NCBI GenBank assembly: GCA_945917385.1
Contig: CAMEHJ010000065.1
Span: 1 to 6,577, forward strand
DNA: 6,577 bases
Reading direction: 5' to 3'
From: an uncultured bacterium
GTDB taxonomy: Bacteria > Bacillota_A > Clostridia > Oscillospirales > Oscillospiraceae
How positions within the stretch are numbered: position 1 is the stretch's first letter; the number at the start of each line of letters is the position of its first letter. The notes beneath the pieces were generated by a model. That model saw nothing but the letters and a program-made list of their open reading frames with translations, was not told the origin of the DNA and searched no databases. Made by a program: the position numbers and the translations under genes. Below are positions 1 to 5,367 of this stretch, piece after piece.

Positions 1-53
1 CTCTCGACCTTACGGATGCGAACCGTACGCTCTCCCAGCTGAGCTACGCCCCC
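1..53 (-). tRNA. tRNA-Ala (anticodon CGC), 3' part outside window
   Basis: Read on the minus strand, this is the first 53 nt of a tRNA starting at position 53 with acceptor strand GGGGGCG. It then has TA, the D-stem GCTC/GAGC around a loop containing GGG, a five-pair anticodon stem TACGG/CCGTA, and the seven-base loop TTCGCAT. The loop places the anticodon as CGC, which reads the alanine codon GCG. The variable region AGGTC and the first T-stem strand GAGAG follow, and the window edge then cuts off the T-loop and the 3' acceptor strand. The alanine identity pair G3:U70 therefore cannot be checked. The acceptor and D-arm resemble other bacterial tRNA-Ala genes. Confidence 0.9.
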
Positions 54-68
54 ATGTCCGACTACGTT

Positions 69-97
69 AATATACACCAAAAAACAGTATTTGTAAA
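69..97 (-). promoter_or_regulatory. Promoter of tRNA-Ala
   Basis: On the minus strand, TTTACA (97-92) and TATATT (74-69) are separated by exactly 17 bp. A start about 7 nt after the -10 box would fall near position 62, giving a leader of about 9 nt before the tRNA 5' end at 53. That is normal for a sigma-A tRNA promoter. It diverges from the SRP RNA promoter. Confidence 0.65.
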
Positions 98-233
98 GAG
101 TAATATTAACGTGAATGAAAAATTTTGTGAAAAATGCCGCTTGAACACGCGTTCGCGCGGTGAATTTCGCCTGATAATTATATCATATAAGCCAAAATTG
201 TAAATAGGAATTTTATATTGGATAAAATTATGA

Positions 234-262
234 TTGATAAAATGAGAAATGTGTAGTACAAT
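234..262 (+). promoter_or_regulatory. Promoter of SRP RNA (and probably dnaX-ybaB)
   Basis: TTGATA (234-239) and TACAAT (257-262) are spaced by 17 bp, a near-consensus sigma-A promoter in an AT-rich region. A start 7 nt after the -10 box falls at G269, exactly where the long closing helix of the SRP RNA begins. No other convincing promoter lies between here and dnaX, so it may also drive the downstream genes. Confidence 0.7.
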
Positions 263-268
263 AGCCTC

Positions 269-566
269 GTGACTTTTGACAAGGCTGCACTAGTTGGGGA
301 GCCAGCGGTGCCCTGTAACCTGCAATCCGCTACAGCAGGGATGAATTCCCGGCAGAGGATATGTTTTGTGTCGCCTGACCCCGGTAAGTAGTGTTGACAA
401 TCCGGTCTTGCGCAACGGAAACCCGCGAACCATGTCAGGCGGGGAACCGAGCAGCATTAAGCGGTGCGTTCCGTGTGCCGCAGGGCTGCCGGGTTCGAGC
501 CGGCTGCCGGCGTAACGGACATAAGGCATCATTCGAAGCAGGGTGTGCAGTCTTGTCAAGGGTCAC
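269..566 (+). ncRNA. ffs: Signal recognition particle RNA, large (scRNA-type)
   Basis: This is the RNA core of the signal recognition particle, which binds Ffh and targets nascent membrane and secreted proteins. It is the long Bacillus/Clostridium form with an Alu-like domain. The 5' domain has the conserved GCGGTGCCCTGTA segment and a following CCGCT...AGCAGGG pairing. The Ffh-binding tip reads CAGG-CGG-GGAA-CCG-AGCAG (436-454) with a GGAA tetraloop at 443-446. The conserved CATGTCAG and TGTGCCGCAGGG segments are also present. The two ends, 269-290 and 545-566, pair over 22 positions with only a few G-U pairs, which fixes the approximate ends. B. subtilis scRNA ends are cut by RNase III in such a helix; the same is inferred here. 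Only a short T-rich run (567-575) follows, so transcription could continue into dnaX. The exact mature ends are uncertain. Confidence 0.93.
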
Positions 567-593
567 TTCATTTTTGCCGAACGGAGGAAACGC

Positions 594-2315
594 ATGTATC
601 AGGCACTTTATCGCAAGTGGCGGCCACAGACCTTTGATGCGGTGGTAGGACAGCAGCATATCACCGAGACGCTGAAAAATCAGGTCATAACAGGCAGACT
701 GTCACATGCCTATCTCTTTATCGGTACCCGCGGCACCGGCAAGACCACCTGCGCGAGAATACTTGCCAGGGCCGTCAACTGCGAGCACCCGGTAAACGGC
801 AATCCCTGCGGCGTGTGCCCCGCCTGCCGCGGCATAAGCGAGGGCACCGTGATGGACGTGGTGGAGCTTGACGCCGCATCAAATAACGGTGTTGACAATG
901 TGCGCGCTTTGCGCGAGGAGGCGGTGTTCTCCCCTGCCGCCGTGAAAAAGCGCGTGTACATCATCGACGAGGTTCATATGCTCTCAACCCCGGCGTTCAA
1001 TGCGCTCCTCAAAATATTGGAGGAGCCGCCTGAGCATCTCATGTTCATCCTCGCAACGACGGAGCTGCAGAAGGTGCCCGCGACCATCCTCTCCCGCTGC
1101 CAGCGCCACAGCTTCCGCCGCATAGACACCGCGCAGATAGCGCAGTATCTCGAATATATCTCTCAGCAGGAGCATTTTTCTATCACCCGCGACGCGGCGG
1201 AGCTTATCGCAAGGCTTGCCGAGGGCGGTGTGCGCGACGCGCTGAGTCTGCTTGACCAGTGCTCCGCGTCCGAACATATTGACGTTGACGCCGTGTATTC
1301 CGCCATGGGGCTTGCGGGCAACCGGCGCACTGTGCAGCTTTTGAACGACGTGCTCGACAAAAAGACCGAGACTGTGCTGAAAAGCTTCAACTCCCTGTGG
1401 ATGGACGGGAAGGACCCCGCCACGCTTTTGGGCGAGCTTATGGGGCTTATCAGGGACACAATGGTGATGCGCGTCGCCCCGAAAAGCGCTTCCTCTCTCA
1501 TATCGGGCAGCTTTGACAGTGCCGAGCTGAAGGAGCTGACGGAGCGGATGACTACGGAAGAGACTCTGTGCGCGATGGAGACGCTTCAAAAGGCGCTCGG
1601 CGCGATGCGCGATACGAAATCGCCGAAAACCACGGCGGAGCTGTGTCTCGTCTCTCTGTGCGACAACACCCTCGGAGAGAGCACGGCGGAGCTTCGCGCG
1701 AGGATTTCGAGACTTGAGGAGCAGGTGAAAAACGGCGCTGTCTCCGCACCGGCGAATAGCGGGGCAAAGACCGCGTATGACAGCGGCGAGCCGCCTTTTG
1801 GTTACGACGAACCTCCCTTTGATTACGACGAACCGCCCTCCGGTTACTGCGAGCCGGGTGTTGATTCACCAAGTCAAAGAGAGCCGGAACCGGAGTTTGA
1901 ACCGATAGACCCTTCTCAGTTCATGGAGGAGCAGCCGGAGGACAGCTTTCTGAGCAAGGCCGCGCCGAAGCAGCCGGCAATGCCCGAAGCAAAGCCCGCC
2001 GATAATATTGACGTCTGGAAGGCGGTCTGCGCGAAGGTCGCGCATTTGCTGCCCCCGGATATGAAGGCCAAGCTGAATGATACTAATCTTCTTCGCGGCG
2101 CCATGGAAAACGGAGTTTTGAAAATCTACGCGGCTCCCGGCTTCATATACGGCAGGTTCAGCAGGCAGGAGATCCTGGCGAAATTCTCGTCGGCGGCAAG
2201 CGAGGTCTGCGGGAAAGAGGTCAACGCTGTCGCGGCGGAGCTGAAGGCTCAGACTGCGCAGGAAACCAGAAGTCTCGAGGAGCTTAAACAGTTCAAAGAA
2301 GTAAGATTCATATAA
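594..2315 (+). CDS. dnaX: DNA polymerase III subunit gamma/tau (clamp loader ATPase)
   Basis: This 573-residue protein is the ATPase of the clamp loader that places the sliding clamp on DNA for the replicative polymerase. The start is ATG 594: GGAGGA lies 5 nt upstream and the protein begins MYQALYRKWRPQTF, the family signature. A longer reading from 543 would run into the SRP RNA. Visible AAA+ features are Walker A GTRGTGKTT (44-52), a zinc module C63/C72/C75/C78, Walker B IIDE (123-126), sensor 1 LATTE (153-157), the SRC motif with its arginine finger (167-169) and sensor 2 GGVRD (211-215). The collar domain runs to about residue 370. A Pro/Glu/Tyr-rich linker with a heptad repeat (399-421) leads to a C-terminal domain from about 480. 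No canonical A-AAA-AAG slippery site for a gamma form was seen. ybaB follows after 18 nt. Confidence 0.97.
   Translation: MYQALYRKWRPQTFDAVVGQQHITETLKNQVITGRLSHAYLFIGTRGTGKTTCARILARAVNCEHPVNGNPCGVCPACRGISEGTVMDVVELDAASNNGVDNVRALREEAVFSPAAVKKRVYIIDEVHMLSTPAFNALLKILEEPPEHLMFILATTELQKVPATILSRCQRHSFRRIDTAQIAQYLEYISQQEHFSITRDAAELIARLAEGGVRDALSLLDQCSASEHIDVDAVYSAMGLAGNRRTVQLLNDVLDKKTETVLKSFNSLWMDGKDPATLLGELMGLIRDTMVMRVAPKSASSLISGSFDSAELKELTERMTTEETLCAMETLQKALGAMRDTKSPKTTAELCLVSLCDNTLGESTAELRARISRLEEQVKNGAVSAPANSGAKTAYDSGEPPFGYDEPPFDYDEPPSGYCEPGVDSPSQREPEPEFEPIDPSQFMEEQPEDSFLSKAAPKQPAMPEAKPADNIDVWKAVCAKVAHLLPPDMKAKLNDTNLLRGAMENGVLKIYAAPGFIYGRFSRQEILAKFSSAASEVCGKEVNAVAAELKAQTAQETRSLEELKQFKEVRFI
1788..1856 (+). 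repeat. Three 21-bp repeats in the dnaX linker
   Basis: Three in-frame 21-bp units (1788-1808, 1809-1829, 1830-1850) plus two further codons encode EPPFGYD, EPPFDYD and EPPSGYC-EP. They lie in the flexible acidic, proline-rich linker between the ATPase/collar part and the C-terminal domain of DnaX, where sequence is poorly conserved. The units differ at several third positions, so they are not recent copies. Confidence 0.8.
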
Positions 2316-2333
2316 TACACAGGAGGAATTAAA

Positions 2334-2684
2334 ATGGCAAAAGGCGGATATCGCGGCGGCTTCCCCGGCGGGGGAAACCAGATGAACATGATGCGTCAGG
2401 CGCAGAAAATGCAGCAGGACTTTCTGAAGATGCAGCAGGAGCTGGAGAGCGCGAAATATGAGTTTACGGCGGGCGGCGGCGCGGTAAAGGCGACCATGCT
2501 CGGCACAAGACAGCTTGAAAGCATCGTCAAAAACCCCGATGTCGTTGACCCTGAGGGTGTTGAGATGCTTCAGGACATGGTCATCGCGGCTGTCAACGGC
2601 GCGCTAAAAATGGCGGACGACGAGACGAGTAAGGCGATGAACAAGCTTCAGGGCGGTCTCGGCGGCTTCCCCGGTATGTTCTGA
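2334..2684 (+). CDS. ybaB: YbaB/EbfC family nucleoid-associated protein
   Basis: This 116-residue protein belongs to the small YbaB/EbfC family of dimeric DNA-binding, nucleoid-associated proteins, usually found next to dnaX. A Gly-rich N-terminus (GGYRGGFPGGG) precedes a long Met/Gln-rich helix (about 16-44, MRQAQKMQQDFLKMQQELE). A short beta region around TAGGGAVKATMLGTRQLESI follows, then a second helix (about 75-109), and the protein ends GGFPGMF. AGGAGG at 2321-2326 lies 7 nt before the ATG, and the gene starts 18 nt after the dnaX stop, so the two are almost certainly co-transcribed. The length fits the family. recR, often the third gene of this cluster, is missing; a terminator follows at once. 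The biological role is known only in outline. Confidence 0.93.
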   Translation: MAKGGYRGGFPGGGNQMNMMRQAQKMQQDFLKMQQELESAKYEFTAGGGAVKATMLGTRQLESIVKNPDVVDPEGVEMLQDMVIAAVNGALKMADDETSKAMNKLQGGLGGFPGMF

Positions 2685-2710
2685 GTCCATCAAAAATTAT
2701 TGAAAAGCGG

Positions 2711-2755
2711 ACAATCCGGCTCCCGTTTTCGGGAGCCGGATTGTATTTTCTTATT
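2711..2755. terminator. Strong terminator between convergent genes
   Basis: A perfect 15-bp stem (2711-2725 with 2730-2744) closes a TTTT loop and is followed by ATTTTCTTATT on the plus strand, ending the SRP RNA-dnaX-ybaB unit. On the minus strand the stem is followed by the weaker CCGCTTTTCA, so it could also serve the convergent secreted-protein gene, whose stop codon (2751-2753) lies inside the plus-strand T-rich run. Confidence 0.92.
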
Positions 2756-4208
2756 CAAACAGATTCTTAGCCGCCTTGAAGACAATGTGCTGGGTGTTGC
2801 CGCCGAAGAGCTGCGCAGCCAGCTCGTCGGAGATCTGCTCAGGGCTGCTCTGCAGCAGCTCAAGCTGCCGGGCAGTCAGGTACTTTGCCAGAAATGCCAT
2901 CGGGTCTTCCAGATCGTTATGGGACAGATCACACATGGTGACAACCGTAATGGAGTCTTCGTCCATTTCGATGACCCTGAAGATCACACCATTCACCTTG
3001 ACGTCGGTGCCGACCGTAACATCCTTTGTCGCTACGCTGTCGGGGAGGTCAAAAGGCAGGACAGGCTCAGTCCCGGTGGTGTTGGGGGCAATGACTGCTT
3101 TGAGCTTGCCCCAAACAAGCGACAGATAGGACGGCGCAGTACCGACGGTATATGTTGCGCCGCTTGCATAATCATTTTCGTCTGCAAAATAGCCGGCGAC
3201 TTCATAGTCTCCATAGGTAAACAGCGAGGACAGGTCAACCGTTTCGCCCTCCTGCCTGTTCAGCGCAGCGTAGCCGTCCAAATACACATTATACCCATTA
3301 TCGTCTGTCACATACTCATCTTTCTCAAAGTCATAGACCCAGCCCTGGTCAATCTGAATACCATAGAATGTGCCTGTATCCGTAACGGCTTCTTTGGTTT
3401 CATTTACACCGTCGGGCGAAATGTAATCATACAGCGTGCCGCCTTCTACATTCTCGACCGTACCGCAGTTCAATTTGACTTCGCCGGAATTATTTCCAAC
3501 TGTGCCGTCATTAAGTACAACGGTACCTTTATTTGTGCCTATGCTGTTGCCTTCCGAATTCTTTACGACAAAGCCGCTCTCCTCATTGGTTGTTATTTCG
3601 CATCCGGTATGTTCCTGGATCGAATACCCGCTCTTGCTGGTCGGGTCAGCGTAGAAGCGCAAACCGCCGTTCGTGCTGACCGTGCCTTCGTTGGTACCAA
3701 TGGTGCCGTAGTTGCCTTGGGAGCCGTTGATATGGTATCCCCACAATTCACCGTATTTTGCGGTATCATCGTAATAAAAACCTACCGAGCCGTCGGCTTC
3801 GTTTGTTATGATAGTGCCGAAGTTGGCGTCGACGGTTCCCTCGTTGCTTGTGATCGTGCCTTCCGATGTGTCGGTTTTCTGGTTGGCCTGAACGGTTCCC
3901 TTGTTGGTTCCCACGGTTCCCTTGTTGGTTCCCACGGTTCCCTCGTTGGTTCCCACGGTTCCCTCGTTGGTTGCCACGGTTCCCCTGTTGGTTCCCACGG
4001 TGCCCTCGTTGGTTACGTCGATGCCGCAGTTTGTTCCGACGGTAACATTTTCGGAAACAGTAACAAAGTCGCCGTTATTTATGTCAACGTTGGAACTAAG
4101 TGTGATACCGTCCAGGTCGTTGACATCTTCCGCCATCGCGCTGACGGGCAGAAAGCTGAACATCAGAAGCATCGTCAGCGTGCAGGCCAAAATCCTTTTT
4201 AATTTCAT
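2751..4208 (-). CDS. Secreted repeat protein of unknown function (TNxGTV repeats)
   Basis: I do not recognise a named family for this 485-residue protein. The chosen start (ATG at 4208) gives a clear Sec signal peptide: MKLKR, a hydrophobic stretch of about 17 residues, and a predicted cut after A24-M-A26. AAGGAG lies 11 nt upstream of the ATG. From residue 66 there are regular heptads of the type T-N-(E/K/R)-G-T-V-(G/A) (66-107). Looser copies occur at 116-136, 166-182 and 223-258. Short Gly/Asn/Thr/Val repeats of this kind suggest a beta-solenoid, but that is inference. Residues about 260-485 are non-repetitive and acidic, with Tyr-rich parts and a helical-looking end. No LPxTG motif, SLH domain, choline-binding repeat or C-terminal membrane anchor is visible, so it is probably released or held non-covalently. 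By eye its GC content is lower than its neighbours'. Confidence 0.82.
   Translation of the reverse strand: MKLKRILACTLTMLLMFSFLPVSAMAEDVNDLDGITLSSNVDINNGDFVTVSENVTVGTNCGIDVTNEGTVGTNRGTVATNEGTVGTNEGTVGTNKGTVGTNKGTVQANQKTDTSEGTITSNEGTVDANFGTIITNEADGSVGFYYDDTAKYGELWGYHINGSQGNYGTIGTNEGTVSTNGGLRFYADPTSKSGYSIQEHTGCEITTNEESGFVVKNSEGNSIGTNKGTVVLNDGTVGNNSGEVKLNCGTVENVEGGTLYDYISPDGVNETKEAVTDTGTFYGIQIDQGWVYDFEKDEYVTDDNGYNVYLDGYAALNRQEGETVDLSSLFTYGDYEVAGYFADENDYASGATYTVGTAPSYLSLVWGKLKAVIAPNTTGTEPVLPFDLPDSVATKDVTVGTDVKVNGVIFRVIEMDEDSITVVTMCDLSHNDLEDPMAFLAKYLTARQLELLQSSPEQISDELAAQLFGGNTQHIVFKAAKNLFE
3892..4017 (-). repeat. Six tandem 21-bp repeats coding for TNxGTVG heptads
   Basis: Units begin at 3892, 3913, 3934, 3955, 3976 and 3997 with plus-strand core ACGGTTCCC-T/C-TGTTGGTT. 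Adjacent units differ at only a few positions, and the period is a multiple of three, so gain or loss of a unit keeps the reading frame. They encode roughly residues 64-106 of the secreted protein. There are no spacers, so this is not a CRISPR array. Confidence 0.92.
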
Positions 4209-4259
4209 AAAATACAGTCTCCTTTCCTGATTGCCGTACCGGGCAAACCGCGGCGGAAT

Positions 4260-4304
4260 GTCTGCCAAAAGGATTGCGAAACCACCGCAATCTGCTGTGC
4301 AGAC
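4260..4304 (-). promoter_or_regulatory. Hairpin in the leader of the secreted-protein mRNA
   Basis: Within a leader of about 150 nt, GATTGCG (4272-4278) and CGCAATC (4286-4292) form a perfect 7-bp stem with a 7-nt loop. It is enclosed by a possible 6-bp outer stem (4260-4265 with 4299-4304). An alternative small hairpin TCTGC-TGT-GCAGA (4291-4303) would compete with both. It matches no riboswitch class I recognise, and a regulatory role is only a possibility. Confidence 0.35.
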
Positions 4305-4334
4305 CTTCATGGCATAAAAATTGATCTCCAAATT

Positions 4335-4364
4335 TTGGTTTATAAGCCAATGGTTTGTAAACCA
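4335..4364. promoter_or_regulatory. Two adjacent palindromes, candidate repressor operator
   Basis: TTGGTTTATAAGCCAA (4335-4350, one mismatched pair) is directly followed by TGGTTTGTAAACCA (4351-4364). The two share the pattern TGGTTT-N2-AAACCA. They abut the -10 box of the minus-strand promoter and cover the expected transcription start (about 4358), the classic place for a repressor to block initiation. Size and symmetry suit a dimeric helix-turn-helix regulator, but no regulator gene lies in the window and the family cannot be named. Confidence 0.6.
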
Positions 4365-4393
4365 ATAATAGCAAACACAGGCAGTTTTGTCAA
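4365..4393 (-). promoter_or_regulatory. Promoter of the secreted-protein gene
   Basis: On the minus strand, a consensus TTGACA (4393-4388) is spaced by 17 bp from TATTAT (4370-4365), with TGC directly before it as an extended -10. Transcription should start near 4358, leaving about 150 nt before the ATG at 4208. This is the strongest promoter match in the window. Confidence 0.8.
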
Positions 4394-4428
4394 GGAGTGT
4401 AAATCGTTAAAGAACGTCGTGTGTTGAC

Positions 4429-4468
4429 AAACAAAAGCACCCGAAACCGTTTGTTTGGCTTCGGGTGC
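4429..4468 (-). terminator. Second terminator downstream of rnfB
   Basis: On the minus strand, the arms 4468-4457 and 4448-4437 form a 12-bp stem with one G-U pair and an 8-nt loop, followed by TTTTGTTT (4436-4429). It lies 35 bp beyond the first rnf terminator and about 35 bp before the -35 box of the secreted-protein gene, so it gives extra insulation against read-through. Confidence 0.8.
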
Positions 4469-4503
4469 CGGCAGAGTGTAAAAAGCCATTTTTTGACAAG
4501 CTG

Positions 4504-4539
4504 AAAAAGAGCATCCGCCGACGGCGGATGCTCTTTTTT
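4504..4539. terminator. Terminator of the rnf operon
   Basis: A 16-bp perfect inverted repeat, AAAAAGAGCATCCGCC (4504-4519) with its complement (4523-4538), is flanked by A- and T-runs, so it can act in both directions. On the minus strand it begins about 15 nt after the rnfB stop codon and ends the operon. Confidence 0.93.
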
Positions 4540-4554
4540 GTATTGCCTGCGAAA

Positions 4555-5352
4555 TTACTTTCCGAACCAGGTGATGATGTGGCGCGGGCAGATATCCGCG
4601 CAGTGGCCGCAGCCGACGCACTTGGAGGTATCGACGGTGGCGAGATTGTCTTTGACAACGATCGCGTCCGCGGGACACTCGCGCTGGCACTTCATGCAGC
4701 CGATGCAGCCGGCGGAGCAGATCTTCATGACCTGTGCGCCCTTGTCCATATTGCGGCAGACAGGCATGATCTTCTGGCTTTCGGGGATGAGCTTCACGAT
4801 GCTCTTCGGGCAGGTATCGACGCAGGCGCCGCAGCCGACACACTTGTCGCGGTCAACCTTGGCGACACCGTTGACGATGTGCATCGCGTCGAACTGGCAG
4901 GCCTTGACGCAGTTGCCGAGACCGATGCAGGCGAAGGTGCAGAGCTTATTGCTCTTGCCGCCGAACAGCATTGCCGCCTGGCAATCCTGGGGACCGTTGT
5001 AGTTGAAGCGCTTTTCCGCAACGCCTTCCGCGCCGGAGCAGGGTACGAACGCGACCATCTTTTCGGCAGCGCCCGCGGACACGCCCATGATCTCGGCGAT
5101 CTTGGCAGCCGCCTCCGCGCCGCCCGCAACGCACTTGTTGGTGGGCGCTTCGCCCTTGGCGACTGCGGCAGCGTAGCCGTCACAGCCGGGGTAACCGCAG
5201 CCGCCGCAGTTTGCGCCGGCAAGGCACTCACGAACCTGTTCCTGCTTGGGGTCTACTTCAACATAGAATATCTTCGCGGCAAAAGCGAGAATAGCGCCGA
5301 AGACTGCGCCGAGTACGCCGAGAACGGCAATGGAGAGAAGAATAGTAGTCAT
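4555..5352 (-). CDS. rnfB: Rnf complex subunit B (multi-cluster ferredoxin-like)
   Basis: This 265-residue subunit is where electrons from reduced ferredoxin are thought to enter the Rnf complex, on the cytoplasmic face. One N-terminal membrane helix (about 3-26) is followed by the RnfB-type cluster motif C49/C52/C57...C74 within NCGGCGYPGCDGY. Several 4Fe-4S motifs follow: C138/C142/C148/C152, C171/C174/C177/C181, C212/C216/C219/C222/C226 and C245/C248/C251/C255. With 25 cysteines it is longer than the gamma-proteobacterial RsxB (about 190 residues). The extra C-terminal ferredoxin pair is typical of anaerobic Firmicutes. The start at 5352 has AGGAGG (5368-5363) 10 nt upstream, overlapping the rnfA stop. 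It is the last gene of the operon, 15 nt after rnfA. All cluster cysteines look intact. Confidence 0.97.
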   Translation of the reverse strand: MTTILLSIAVLGVLGAVFGAILAFAAKIFYVEVDPKQEQVRECLAGANCGGCGYPGCDGYAAAVAKGEAPTNKCVAGGAEAAAKIAEIMGVSAGAAEKMVAFVPCSGAEGVAEKRFNYNGPQDCQAAMLFGGKSNKLCTFACIGLGNCVKACQFDAMHIVNGVAKVDRDKCVGCGACVDTCPKSIVKLIPESQKIMPVCRNMDKGAQVMKICSAGCIGCMKCQRECPADAIVVKDNLATVDTSKCVGCGHCADICPRHIITWFGK

Positions 5353-5367
5353 GTTTCTTAACCCTCC

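Noticed and set aside
543..593. An upstream extension of dnaX adding 17 residues.
   Set aside because: It lies in the 3' strand of the SRP RNA and ignores the good ribosome binding site before ATG 594. The added residues do not match the DnaX family, whose start is MYQALYRKWRP.
942..950. A possible slippery sequence in dnaX (GTG AAA AAG), with a similar GTG AAA AAC near 1730, for a short gamma form.
   Set aside because: Neither is the canonical A-AAA-AAG heptamer. The first lies far too early, in the ATPase domain, and I did not find a convincing stimulatory hairpin.
3892..4017. Short regular repeats that might be a CRISPR array.
   Set aside because: The 21-bp units abut without spacers and encode a regular heptad in frame.
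2700..4202. A 500-codon open frame on the plus strand, antisense to the secreted-protein gene, with GSLVGSHG repeats.
   Set aside because: It starts just before the ybaB terminator hairpin and runs through it, and has no ribosome binding site or recognisable domain. Its repeats are just the reverse strand of the TNxGTV heptads. The minus strand has a signal peptide, ribosome binding site and promoter.
4209..4331. A longer form of the secreted protein from a TTG in phase upstream.
   Set aside because: It would put 41 residues before the signal peptide. The ATG at 4208 has its own ribosome binding site, and the signal peptide begins there.
4340..4843. A minus-strand open frame of 167 codons covering the start of the spacer and part of rnfB.
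   Set aside because: Its first part is rnfB read in another frame, and its tail crosses both terminators and the promoter, so it is not credible as a gene.
4465..5361. A 298-codon plus-strand open frame over rnfB.
   Set aside because: It is a high-GC antisense shadow of rnfB. It runs through the rnf terminator hairpin and has an Ala/Asp-rich low-information sequence without motifs.
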